Positions 43,061 through 50,308 of a stretch of DNA of 64,000 nt are shown in pieces. How positions within the stretch are numbered: the first letter of the stretch is position 1; each line of letters starts with the position of its first letter. Location of the stretch: contig CAZKBP010000014.1 of assembly GCA_964551015.1 (NCBI GenBank), forward strand, positions 1 through 64,000, read 5' to 3'. The position numbers and the translations under genes are program-made. The notes beneath the pieces are model-generated. The model was given only the letters and a program-made list of their open reading frames with translations, did not search any database and was not told where the DNA came from. Source of the stretch: CAZKBP01 sp964551015 (lineage in GTDB: Bacteria > Bacteroidota > Bacteroidia > Cytophagales > Microscillaceae).

Positions 43061-43068
43061 CAAAAATA
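43061..43068 (-). promoter_or_regulatory. Bacteroidota -7 promoter box of hisF-hisIE-araC
   Basis: On the minus strand TATTTTTG matches TAnnTTTG, 19 bp before the ATG at 43042. It lies back to back with the lpxB box at 43089-43096. Confidence 0.65.
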
Positions 43069-43088
43069 CCAAAAAAAACAGGAAAGCC

Positions 43089-43096
43089 TATTTTTG
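43089..43096 (+). promoter_or_regulatory. Bacteroidota -7 promoter box of lpxB
   Basis: TATTTTTG on the plus strand matches TAnnTTTG and lies 78 bp before the ATG at 43174. The leader contains GCAATTTGTAA (43159-43169), also found before psd (13796-13806). Confidence 0.55.
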
Positions 43097-43173
43097 CAAA
43101 AGCAGAGAAAGAATGGAAAGATTCGTATGAGAGATTTTTCATTCCTGAATTTGCATCTGCAATTTGTAAAAAC

Positions 43174-44319
43174 ATGAAATACTATTTAATAGCCGGAGAA
43201 AAATCTGGGGATTTACACGCCTCCAACCTGATGAAAGCCCTGCAAGAAGCCGACCCAGGGGCTGAATTTCGTTTTTGGGGAGGGGAGGCTATGCAAGCCG
43301 TAGGAGGAAAAATGGTCAAGCATTACCGTGAAACGGCTTTCATGGGAGTGTTGGAGGTGGTGAAGAATTTGCGTGCCATTTCTCGCTTCATCAAGGAATG
43401 CCAGCAGGATATATTGGCTTATCAGCCTGATTTGCTGATTTTGGTAGATTATTCTGGATTTAACCTCCGAGTGGCCAAGCTCATCAAAAAAGAAAAGCCA
43501 AGCCTGCCGATTCACTATTACATTTCTCCCAAAGCTTGGGCTTGGAATACCAAGCGTGCCCTCAAGGTAAAAGCGCGGATAGATCAAATGTTTGTGATTT
43601 TTCCATTTGAAGTAGATTTTTATAAAGGCTTCGATTATGAAGTAGATTATGTGGGCAATCCGCTGCTGGATGCCATCGCAGATTTTGAGCCTAACCCAAA
43701 TTTTCTGACAGAAAATCAGCTCGGTGAAGAGCCAATCATTGCTTTGCTCCCTGGCAGTAGAAAACAGGAAGTGATCAAAGCACTCGACCTTATGCTGGAA
43801 GTTAGGGAGTCTTTTGCGGATTATCAGTTTGTGATCGCGGGGGTAGGCACGCTGCCCCAGGAGCTTTATGCTGGATTTGAAAAACAAGAAAATGTGAAAG
43901 TAATTTATGATCAAACTTACGACCTCTTGCACGTAGCCACGGCAGCGGTAGTAACCTCGGGTACGGCTACCTTGGAGACAGCTCTTTTGGGCGTGCCAGA
44001 GGTAGTGGTTTATAAGACTAGCTTTGTGACTTATTGGTTAGCACTTCTTTTTTTGAAAATAGATTATATTTCGCTGGTCAATTTGATTTTGGGTAAAGAA
44101 GCAGTACGAGAACTCATTCAAAATCATTTCAATCCACAAGAATTGGAAGAAGAATTGAGAGCAATTTTGCCCGGAGGCAAGAAAAGACAAACTGTACTCA
44201 ATGATTACCAAAAGCTCCAAGAACTCGTGGGAGAGCCGGGGGCTTCTCGCCGAGCAGGGGAGTTGATGCACGAATATCTGGTGAAATATCAGCTAGAATT
44301 TTCTAAGACAAGTCTCTAA
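43174..44319 (+). CDS. lpxB: Lipid-A-disaccharide synthase
   Basis: A 381-residue peripheral membrane glycosyltransferase that joins UDP-diacylglucosamine and lipid X to form the lipid A disaccharide. The start MKYYLIAGEKSGDLHASNLM, FRFWGGEAMQAVGG, FMGVLEVVKNLRAI, LLILVDYSGFNLRVAK, PIHYYISPKAWAWNTKR, VDYVGNPLLD, IALLPGSRKQEV and VTSGTATLETALLGVPEVVV run through the whole family pattern. The length is normal. No other lpx gene is near. It proves an outer membrane with lipopolysaccharide. The gene lies between the divergent hisF and the convergent pyrE. Confidence 0.97.
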   Translation: MKYYLIAGEKSGDLHASNLMKALQEADPGAEFRFWGGEAMQAVGGKMVKHYRETAFMGVLEVVKNLRAISRFIKECQQDILAYQPDLLILVDYSGFNLRVAKLIKKEKPSLPIHYYISPKAWAWNTKRALKVKARIDQMFVIFPFEVDFYKGFDYEVDYVGNPLLDAIADFEPNPNFLTENQLGEEPIIALLPGSRKQEVIKALDLMLEVRESFADYQFVIAGVGTLPQELYAGFEKQENVKVIYDQTYDLLHVATAAVVTSGTATLETALLGVPEVVVYKTSFVTYWLALLFLKIDYISLVNLILGKEAVRELIQNHFNPQELEEELRAILPGGKKRQTVLNDYQKLQELVGEPGASRRAGELMHEYLVKYQLEFSKTSL

Positions 44320-44325
44320 GCAGCA

Positions 44326-44967
44326 TCAAGGAGCCCAAGTATCTGGTTGCTTTCGCCACTCGTGGAGAGAAGCCATGGTTTTTTCGCTGACGCCTTCTTT
44401 TTTGAATACCTCTACCAGCAAATGCGTATAGTCACTCAGACAATAGAGCGGCAATTGCTCTTCTTTAAAATTTTGCATCGCGAAGTCAAACCCGTAAGTA
44501 AAAATCGCCAAGACCCCGACTACCTCCAGTTCTCTGGCTCGGAGTGCCTGCGCGGCTTCAATCACGCTTCTGCCCGTGGATACGATATCCTCTACCAAAA
44601 GGACTTTTTGACCAGCGATGACCTTGCCCTCGATGAGGTTTTCCTTGCCATGTCCTTTGGGTTTGGCGCGAACATAAAGAAAAGGCAGGTTTAAGGATTC
44701 TGCCAGCAAGGCACCCTGTGGTATTCCCGCCGTGGCTACACCTGCCACTGCTTCGGTATGAGCATAGTATTTCTGGGCAAGTTCAACAAAACTTTCCTTG
44801 ATAAAAGTCCGAATTTCAGGATAAGACAGCGTAAGGCGGCTATCACAATAGATAGGTGAATTCCAGCCAGAACTCCATTTGAAAGGATGGTCAAAGCTAA
44901 ACTGTACGGCATCTACACTTAGTAGCATCTTAGCTACTTTTTCTGCAATGTGTGCGTATTCTCTCAT
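44326..44967 (-). CDS. pyrE: Orotate phosphoribosyltransferase
   Basis: A 213-residue enzyme that forms OMP from orotate and PRPP in pyrimidine synthesis. FKWSSGWNSPIYCDSRLTLS is the family start region, followed by AVAGVATAGIPQGALLAESL, LPFLYVRAKPKGHGKENLIEG and the PRPP motif VLLVEDIVSTGRSVIEAAQA. I use the ATG at 44967 (MREYAHIAEKVAKMLLS) in line with relatives; the frame is open 16 codons further. It is a single gene with promoter box 45024-45031 and ends 6 bp from the end of lpxB. Confidence 0.96.
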   Translation of the reverse strand: MREYAHIAEKVAKMLLSVDAVQFSFDHPFKWSSGWNSPIYCDSRLTLSYPEIRTFIKESFVELAQKYYAHTEAVAGVATAGIPQGALLAESLNLPFLYVRAKPKGHGKENLIEGKVIAGQKVLLVEDIVSTGRSVIEAAQALRARELEVVGVLAIFTYGFDFAMQNFKEEQLPLYCLSDYTHLLVEVFKKEGVSEKTMASLHEWRKQPDTWAP

Positions 44968-45023
44968 AAAACGTATTGAATTCAATCCGAAAAAGGCTTG
45001 GCTTGCTATTGACAAATTTGTTT

Positions 45024-45031
45024 CAAAAATA
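45024..45031 (-). promoter_or_regulatory. Bacteroidota -7 promoter box of pyrE
   Basis: On the minus strand TATTTTTG matches TAnnTTTG, 56 bp before the ATG at 44967. Confidence 0.55.
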
Positions 45032-45079
45032 AACTTTTTATTCTAAGTCTTTGCCTATTCTTTAGCAAAAAAAACGACG

Positions 45080-45745
45080 ATGAATATATTTATTAACGAA
45101 ACCCATATCCAAATCCGCCCTCCACACAAAGATCAACCAGAAACCGATTATGATCGAGTGCAGAATTTGGCCCAAGAAGAACTTGAGCTCAAAGAGACAC
45201 CCGAGAAACTGCTGCTCAAAGAAGTATCGCTTTCGCAAATGAAAAGCCTTCTTCATCAGCTAATTCATAAAAACAATCAAGCAAAGCGGTTGATCAGTGT
45301 ACTTCTTAATCAAGAACTCAAAGACCTGAAGAAACACCTCAAAAAAGATTTTAAAATCATCAAAGCAGGTGGAGGGCTGGTGCGGAAGGGAAATCAACTC
45401 TTATTGATTCATCGCTTAGGTAAATGGGATTTACCCAAAGGTAAAATGGACGAAGGGGAAAAATTCCGACAAACCGCCGTCCGAGAAGTAGAAGAAGAAT
45501 GTAAAGTGGAAGTAAAACTCATAGAAAAAATCTGTACTACTTGGCATCATTATCAGCAAAACCAAGATCACGTGCTCAAACAAACCAAGTGGTATCTCAT
45601 GGATTGTAAAGACGACAGCAACATGCGCCCTCAAAAAGCGGAAGACATCACTGACGTGCAATGGATGAGTTTGGGACAAGCCAAAAAAGCAACAGAAGAT
45701 AGCTATGAATCGATCCGTTTTGTACTCAGGCAGTATGAAGGTTAG
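45080..45745 (+). CDS. Nudix hydrolase with N-terminal extension
   Basis: A 221-residue protein. The first 90 residues are helical and charged (YDRVQNLAQEELELKETPEK, KSLLHQLIHKNNQAKRLISV) and are not recognised. The Nudix domain follows: AGGGLVRKGNQLLLIHRLGK, WDLPKGKMDEGEKFRQTAV and REVEEECKV, where the usual Gly near the end of the box is Lys while the catalytic acids are kept. The PKGKMDEGE type of box is often found in diphosphoinositol- or diadenosine-polyphosphate hydrolases, so Ap4A-like substrates are possible. It is transcribed alone and ends at an inverted repeat. Confidence 0.88.
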   Translation: MNIFINETHIQIRPPHKDQPETDYDRVQNLAQEELELKETPEKLLLKEVSLSQMKSLLHQLIHKNNQAKRLISVLLNQELKDLKKHLKKDFKIIKAGGGLVRKGNQLLLIHRLGKWDLPKGKMDEGEKFRQTAVREVEEECKVEVKLIEKICTTWHHYQQNQDHVLKQTKWYLMDCKDDSNMRPQKAEDITDVQWMSLGQAKKATEDSYESIRFVLRQYEG

Positions 45746-45748
45746 GAT

Positions 45749-45805
45749 ATAGGTTGCCAATTGTAGATTTATGGGTAGCATATTGTACCACAACTGGCAA
45801 CCTAT
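45749..45805. terminator. 16-bp inverted repeat between convergent genes
   Basis: ATAGGTTGCCAATTGT (45749-45764) pairs with ACAACTGGCAACCTAT (45790-45805) with one mismatch and a 25-nt loop. It lies between the Nudix gene and the convergent DUF2911 gene and may end transcription from both sides, though there is no T run. Confidence 0.55.
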
Positions 45806-45810
45806 GATTA

Positions 45811-46680
45811 TTAATTACTCCACTTCTCTAAGCTGGCCTCGAGGGGAGCTTTTACGGTATTGTTATAAAAGTTTTGGAAGCCTCCGGTGCTTTTTTCGCC
45901 CATTTCCTTGGCTTTTTGGGCCAGAGAAGTGGCTTCTTTCAGATCACCCTGAGCGGCCATTACTTGGGCCTTGACCCAGACATTGTACAAATTTTCACCC
46001 GCCATGGCGATGGAGGTTTCGGTGAGTTTGGTGGCAACCTTTAGATCGCCGTCATTTTTGACCATGTACTCGGCGGCATTGGCCACGCTAAACCATTGAC
46101 CCATGAAGCTATTTACGCTCGCCTTGAGGCCGGGCATGGGCGAAGTGCCTACTTTGAAAGAAGCCTTGGCTTTTTCCCAGCGCAAAGTAACTGTGCCTTC
46201 TTCGTCTTGGTCAGGGTTAATGTAGTAGGCCAATCTTTCTTTAGATTCGTCTAGCATCTCCACGGCCACGGGAAAGCGCAACACATCATCTTCTTTTTTG
46301 TAGGTAAATACCCCGTTTCCACCCGAGTCTGTATTCAGGATGAAAGTCCATTCTTTTCCTTGCTTGGGAATAGCAATCAGGGTGTATTCACCGGCTTCTA
46401 TCTTCTTGCCCGCAATTTCTACCTCGGTGCTAAAGGAGATTTTGGTAGGAGCATTGGCGCCTGCTCTCCATAGTGAATCATAAGGTAAGAGTTCGCCCCA
46501 AATTTTACGGCCTTTGACCCCGGGAGCGGAGTAAGTAATTTTGATTTCGGTAACGCCGACTTTCTGCATCACACTCGCATCAGGGCTAGGCTGCGGTAGT
46601 TGTAAAGTTTGTGCCTGTGTATGAAAAGCAAAGGTACAAGCCAGTGCAATTAAGCTAAAAATAAGGTAGATTCGTTTCAT
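45811..46680 (-). CDS. Secreted DUF2911 domain protein
   Basis: A 289-residue protein with a signal peptide (MKRIYLIFSLIALACTFAFH, cut near TQAQ). The DUF2911 domain covers about 25-190: LPQPSPDASVMQKVGVTEIK, ITYSAPGVKGRKIWGELLPY, SLWRAGANAPTKISFSTEVE and GEYTLIAIPKQGKEWTFILN. The last 90 residues are helical (YMVKNDGDLKVATKLTETSI, GDLKEATSLAQKAKEMGEKS), like a pair of TPR helices. The family is common in Bacteroidota and its function is unknown. It has promoter box 46721-46728. Confidence 0.92.
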   Translation of the reverse strand: MKRIYLIFSLIALACTFAFHTQAQTLQLPQPSPDASVMQKVGVTEIKITYSAPGVKGRKIWGELLPYDSLWRAGANAPTKISFSTEVEIAGKKIEAGEYTLIAIPKQGKEWTFILNTDSGGNGVFTYKKEDDVLRFPVAVEMLDESKERLAYYINPDQDEEGTVTLRWEKAKASFKVGTSPMPGLKASVNSFMGQWFSVANAAEYMVKNDGDLKVATKLTETSIAMAGENLYNVWVKAQVMAAQGDLKEATSLAQKAKEMGEKSTGGFQNFYNNTVKAPLEASLEKWSN

Positions 46681-46720
46681 AGGATAGATTTTTGAGCGTT
46701 TTAGGGATCAATGTTTGCAA

Positions 46721-46728
46721 CAAAGCTA
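46721..46728 (-). promoter_or_regulatory. Bacteroidota -7 promoter box of the DUF2911 gene
   Basis: On the minus strand TAGCTTTG matches TAnnTTTG, 40 bp before the ATG at 46680. It is identical to the box of the hydroxyacid dehydrogenase gene. Confidence 0.65.
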
Positions 46729-46788
46729 AAAGATTCACAGGCAGAGGGCTGTTAAGGGGATGTTAAAGTTTTTTGGGTGAGGATGGAT

Positions 46789-46911
46789 TTATCTAACCAG
46801 TATATCGTGCTTTCCACTACTATCGGGTTCCTTGACCTGACTTCCATCAAACCAAAACTCACCCAGATGTACTCCCTGAAAATCGCAAACTTCAAAGCCT
46901 CCTGATCTCAG
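46789..46911 (-). pseudogene. Possible remnant of a gene 3' end (40 codons, no start)
   Basis: A minus-strand frame between stops reads 40 residues including GFEVCDFQGVHLGEFWFDGS and QVKEPDSSGKHDILVR. This has the look of a true protein end, but there is no ATG, GTG or TTG in frame. The preceding sequence in another frame (VNLLTEIRRL) could join it after one frameshift near 46900. I do not recognise the family. Confidence 0.3.
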
Positions 46912-47016
46912 TTAGCAGATTCACTAAACTTAGACAAGTGAAAGGTTGTTTCTTCTCGGAAGATTTTAAAATTCAGTAATTTCACTAAAATAAAAAATTA
47001 TTCTCACTTTTCCCCT

Positions 47017-47042
47017 AGCCCAGAAACCCCAGTTTCGGGGCT
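47017..47042 (+). promoter_or_regulatory. Leader hairpin before the 60-residue basic protein
   Basis: AGCCCAGAAAC (47017-47027) pairs with GTTTCGGGGCT (47032-47042) with one mismatch and a 4-nt loop, 53 bp before the ATG. No T run follows, so it is more like a leader structure than a terminator. Confidence 0.4.
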
Positions 47043-47095
47043 ACTCAAAACCCTCGGCTTCAACAAATCGTCTACTTTCAAAAAAATCAGAAACT

Positions 47096-47278
47096 ATGAA
47101 AAGAACCCACGTGGATAAAGTAGACCATATCAAACAAGCAGACGACCTCGAGCGAGCCGTCGTGGACAAACGCTATGGCAAACGTAGCAAGGCCAAGAAA
47201 AATCGTCGCAACCGCCATTATGTCAAAAATATCCTGCGTAACCTCACCGAGATTCAGAACGGGGAACAGGAGGACTAG
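47096..47278 (+). CDS. Small basic protein of unknown function
   Basis: A 60-residue, strongly basic protein. Its middle, VVDKRYGKRSKAKKNRRNRH, is dense in Lys and Arg, and it begins MKRTHVDKVDHIKQADDLER and ends acidic. It starts with ATG, has few hydrophobic residues and no signal, so an RNA- or ribosome-binding role is possible by composition alone. I think close relatives exist in Bacteroidota, from memory. It ends 8 bp from the convergent yjjG gene. A hairpin lies in its leader. Confidence 0.65.
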   Translation: MKRTHVDKVDHIKQADDLERAVVDKRYGKRSKAKKNRRNRHYVKNILRNLTEIQNGEQED

Positions 47279-47285
47279 GCTTGGG

Positions 47286-47978
47286 CTACAAAATAGAGAG
47301 CAATTCGCTCAGGCAACTGATTTCATAAGTAGGCGATTGCTCGTGTACTTTACCTTTGGCATTGAAAAAGACCACATCCATGCCGATGGTTTCTGCACCC
47401 CTCACATCGGTTCGCAAGCTGTCGCCCACCATGAGCGATTCTCGAATCAGGGCTTGTGTCTGGAATAAGGCTTCATTGAAAATCAGTGGGTCGGGCTTGC
47501 GAGCTTTGGTAAGGTGAGAGGTAAAAATGCGCTCGAAATAGTCTTCAATCTGGCATTCTCTCAACTTGATAAATTGCTCGGAACCACCATTGGTAATCAA
47601 ATGGATACGATAGCCCTGTGCTTGGATATGCTCCAGCAATTCGCGGGCGTAGGGTACTAAGTATTGCTTCTGCGGACTTAGATCGGCATATTCTTGGCCA
47701 ATAGAAGTGGGAAAAATCCCTTTTGCTAAACCTAGATTTTCACAAATCAGCGGAAAACGCCCTTCCACCACGGCCTGTTTGGAGATTTCACCTGCCTCGA
47801 ATTGGAGCCAAAGCAGGTGATTGGCCTTATCAAATTCCTCGATCAGTACTTCCAGCGCAATGCCTGTTGCTTGCAGACGATGCGCCTGATAAAGCTCTCC
47901 CAAGGTTTCGGCACAATTCCGATCACAATCCCAAAGGGTATGATCGAGATCAAAGAAAATATGTTCGTATTTTTTCAT
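47286..47978 (-). CDS. yjjG: YjjG-type HAD nucleotidase
   Basis: A 230-residue HAD phosphatase of the YjjG family, which removes phosphate from non-canonical pyrimidine nucleotides and so guards the nucleotide pool. Motif I is FFDLDHTLWDCDRN with D10 and D12, motif II is LITNGGSEQF, motif III is the Lys in LTKARKPDPLIFNEAL, and motif IV is LMVGDSLRTDVRGAETIGMD. The alpha-helical cap lies between about 18 and 90. It follows the isochorismatase-like gene by 26 bp on the same strand, so the two are probably co-transcribed. Confidence 0.93.
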   Translation of the reverse strand: MKKYEHIFFDLDHTLWDCDRNCAETLGELYQAHRLQATGIALEVLIEEFDKANHLLWLQFEAGEISKQAVVEGRFPLICENLGLAKGIFPTSIGQEYADLSPQKQYLVPYARELLEHIQAQGYRIHLITNGGSEQFIKLRECQIEDYFERIFTSHLTKARKPDPLIFNEALFQTQALIRESLMVGDSLRTDVRGAETIGMDVVFFNAKGKVHEQSPTYEISCLSELLSIL

Positions 47979-48004
47979 CGCATCAAATTCATAAAGACCC
48001 GTGC

Positions 48005-48796
48005 TTAGTCTAAGGTCAAATCGTGAGCTTTTACAAAGCGGAGTCCTTTCTCTTTGGCTTCTTGGTAAATCGGCTCGGCCAAATGCCCCATATTAGGCAC
48101 GTCTGACATACAATCCTCAATGATGACCATTTTTTGAGCCAATTCAGGGGCATACCGCATGGCTTGCTTGATGCTCGTGGCCACGCAGTGCGATTTAGCT
48201 TCTCCGGCTACGAAGACATGTTGATAATTTTCTAGTGTTTTAATCAAGTCCTGATTCAATTGCGTTTCAGGGCGGTTGGGCACGGGGATTTGTGCCATAA
48301 AAATTCCGAAGTGCTCAGTCAGTGGATAAGTCCCTTTGGCTACGGCCTGATAATCTTTTCCTTGCCTGGTCCACTGTACGAGTGCGTCCATCAACTCCTC
48401 GTACAGGGCATTTCCTTGGGAGCCTATTAGGCAGTGTTCTGGCCAGATAAAGTGCGTGAATTCCTGCTGGGCTTCCAGACTTTCCAGATATTGCAGGGCT
48501 TGATCGGGCGCAAAACGCGGCGTCCATTTGCCATCTTTTACCTCTTGTAGAGTAATCTGGGTAAAAGGAGCTGGCGAATTACCCGCTTGATCCTGCCAAA
48601 ACGAGGGGTGAGAAATATCATTGACGGGATGGGAATCGAGGGTTACGCAAATATGATCTATTTTATCCCCTTGCTCCCGAATGATTTGGCTGAGGCGTTG
48701 CATATCTTCTTCGGCTCCGGGTACGAAGAGTGCTCCTTGTGGATGGCAAAAGTCATATTGTGAATCAATGATGAGGAAGGCGTTTTGATTTCTCAT
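48005..48796 (-). CDS. Isochorismatase/nicotinamidase-like cysteine hydrolase
   Basis: A 263-residue cytoplasmic hydrolase. It has the Asp of the catalytic triad in FLIIDSQYDFCHPQGALFVP (D11), the metal/Lys region VTLDSHPVNDISHPSFW, HFIWPEHCLIGSQGNALYEE with the conserved WP-HC, and the nucleophile Cys in VFVAGEAKSHCVATSIKQAM. This order is that of nicotinamidases (PncA), but the protein is longer, with an insert between about 70 and 110, and the usual substrate residues are not all clear. It could act on nicotinamide or another amide. It is followed by yjjG. Confidence 0.88.
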   Translation of the reverse strand: MRNQNAFLIIDSQYDFCHPQGALFVPGAEEDMQRLSQIIREQGDKIDHICVTLDSHPVNDISHPSFWQDQAGNSPAPFTQITLQEVKDGKWTPRFAPDQALQYLESLEAQQEFTHFIWPEHCLIGSQGNALYEELMDALVQWTRQGKDYQAVAKGTYPLTEHFGIFMAQIPVPNRPETQLNQDLIKTLENYQHVFVAGEAKSHCVATSIKQAMRYAPELAQKMVIIEDCMSDVPNMGHLAEPIYQEAKEKGLRFVKAHDLTLD

Positions 48797-48912
48797 AAGG
48801 AAATTGATTTTGATTTTCTAAGACAACTTCAATATATATACGTGAAAGTTAAGAAATATTTAGAAAGTCAAAGCTAATTTCTAATCTAATGGAATAATGC
48901 TTATAATTGAAT

Positions 48913-49236
48913 ATGGATTTACTCTCTCCCGAAGTATTAGAATTCGAAAAAGAAATTAGACAGGCCATGGATCGCTTAGGGATCAGCTATGTCTTTCTGG
49001 GTAAAAAAATTCGCGAGATATCAGGAATGCCTTTTCTAAGTATCGAGATCACGATCAACGCGATGGAAGAAGATTATTTTATCTCCAAACATTTCCAGCA
49101 AGCACCTTGGGCTTTCAGCCATTACGCCATTACTGACTTCGAAAGCTTACAAGCCAAAGGCCCCAGCCAGTACAGCCATGTTCAAGATGTGGCGCATTAT
49201 ATCTTCCAACGCATTGAAAAAATACAATCTAATTGA
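48913..49236 (+). CDS. Small protein of unknown function
   Basis: A 107-residue acidic soluble protein from the ATG at 48913 (MDLLSPEVLEFEKEIRQAMD). It contains two helices, a strand pair (ISYVFLGKKIREISGMPFLS, IEITINAMEEDYFI) and an aromatic centre (HFQQAPWAFSHYAITDFESL). I see no known motif or signal peptide. It stands alone, divergent from the isochorismatase-like gene. Composition and codon use look like its neighbours, so I take it as real, but no function is proposed. Confidence 0.6.
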   Translation: MDLLSPEVLEFEKEIRQAMDRLGISYVFLGKKIREISGMPFLSIEITINAMEEDYFISKHFQQAPWAFSHYAITDFESLQAKGPSQYSHVQDVAHYIFQRIEKIQSN

Positions 49237-49700
49237 TTCAGTTTTGGGTCAAGTTCCTGTGAATGTAAATGGCTAACTTGCAGGTAATTAAGTCTGATTT
49301 TGAGCCTAGAATACCGATCAAAGACTTTCATTTGCTATCTTCAATCTGTAATTTATTATGCTCTTCCTACACTGTAACTTTCGGCTAGGAAATAAAATCA
49401 AGAAAGAGCGCAAACGTTCGTTTTGATAATAGTCAGTTACGACTGAAACAGGCAACTCATTCTTGCCACTATGCTTGGGCTGTGAACCTTTTCCATAACT
49501 AAATTCAGATGTCCAAGCTAAGGGCATTGCCAAACGAAGCTGGCAGTTCTGCGAACCACTTTTTTCCAGAGATTCTTTGGAGAGAGCAGTCAAGAACTGT
49601 TAGCTTTTTTATGGTTGATTTTGGAAATATATCCACTCACTCCTTTATCACGTAGGATATTTGCTATATTTAGTAGTTATACTGGAAACTGCTTCTAACT
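49237..49700. other. Intergenic region without a firm gene
   Basis: This 464-bp gap holds one minus-strand frame of 91 residues (49318-49593) with a TTG start and a sequence such as SVVTDYYQNERLRSFLILFP. I do not count it as a gene because it has no ATG, and its end runs into the phrase AATCTGTAATTTATTATG-type intergenic sequence. No terminator or promoter box is clear. Confidence 0.45.
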
Positions 49701-50276
49701 ATGAGTTGCATCAAAATCATCAGCCTATTCCTGATTAGCTGGTTCACAACTACGCTACCCGCTCAAAATATCAAGAACCTTGATCGTAAAAGGGGTTTCA
49801 AAAACCTAAAAATCGGCGAGAAAGTATTCAAGTATGCCGACTATTTTGAGTGGAAAGGCACTGCCCCCAATGGTTATCAGATTTACCAACTTCGCCCCAC
49901 CGATACGCTGGATATAAAGCAGTATCGCCAAATCGGACATATTCCCATCCAACAGCTTTTTTTGATGGCCTACGAGGGGAAGATATACGAGATTAGAGTC
50001 AGCTTAGCAGCTGAGAGTTTTGAAGAAATGAAGACCATCCTCACCCAAGCCTATGGCGAACCCAATCAGGGAGAAGAACCTTGTGCTCTGTTGGAAACGG
50101 AGCTCACCAAGCGAATGAACTGCGGGTGGATAGGAGAATCTATGCTATTGCTCTGCAGCCTGGTGGTTCGGAAGGGAGAAGAAGAAAAACCAGAAACCAT
50201 TCTGGGCTTTCAAGACTACCGCTTGGTCAGCCAAATGAAAAAAGAACTGACTCAGGAAGCTGTGGATGACCTGTGA
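49701..50276 (+). CDS. Small secreted protein of unknown function
   Basis: A 191-residue protein with a signal peptide (MSCIKIISLFLISWFTTTLP, cut after PAQ). The mature part has strands and helices: GFKNLKIGEKVFKYADYFEW, LFLMAYEGKIYEIRVSLAAE, SFEEMKTILTQAYGEPNQGE. The pair of a short beta part, then a helix with a LTQAYGEP motif recalls secreted domains that compare a stored coefficient with flux, but I cannot name it. Two Cys (ALLETELTKRMNCGW and EPCALL) might form a disulfide. It is convergent with the GH18 gene. Confidence 0.65.
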   Translation: MSCIKIISLFLISWFTTTLPAQNIKNLDRKRGFKNLKIGEKVFKYADYFEWKGTAPNGYQIYQLRPTDTLDIKQYRQIGHIPIQQLFLMAYEGKIYEIRVSLAAESFEEMKTILTQAYGEPNQGEEPCALLETELTKRMNCGWIGESMLLLCSLVVRKGEEEKPETILGFQDYRLVSQMKKELTQEAVDDL

Positions 50277-50308
50277 TAGTTTTAGTTCAAAAAGAACCTA
50301 ATTAGGGG

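Larger units (their letters stand above)
46681..47095. other. Intergenic region with a gene remnant and a hairpin
   Basis: This 415-bp gap between divergent genes holds the promoter of the DUF2911 gene, a short coding-like remnant on the minus strand (46789-46911) and the hairpin at 47017-47042 in front of the 60-residue protein. No full gene is seen. Confidence 0.5.

Noticed and set aside
49318..49593. A 91-residue minus-strand frame
   Set aside because: It needs a TTG start, has no promoter box, and its end runs into AT-rich intergenic sequence; it remains possible as a remnant but is not supported as a gene.
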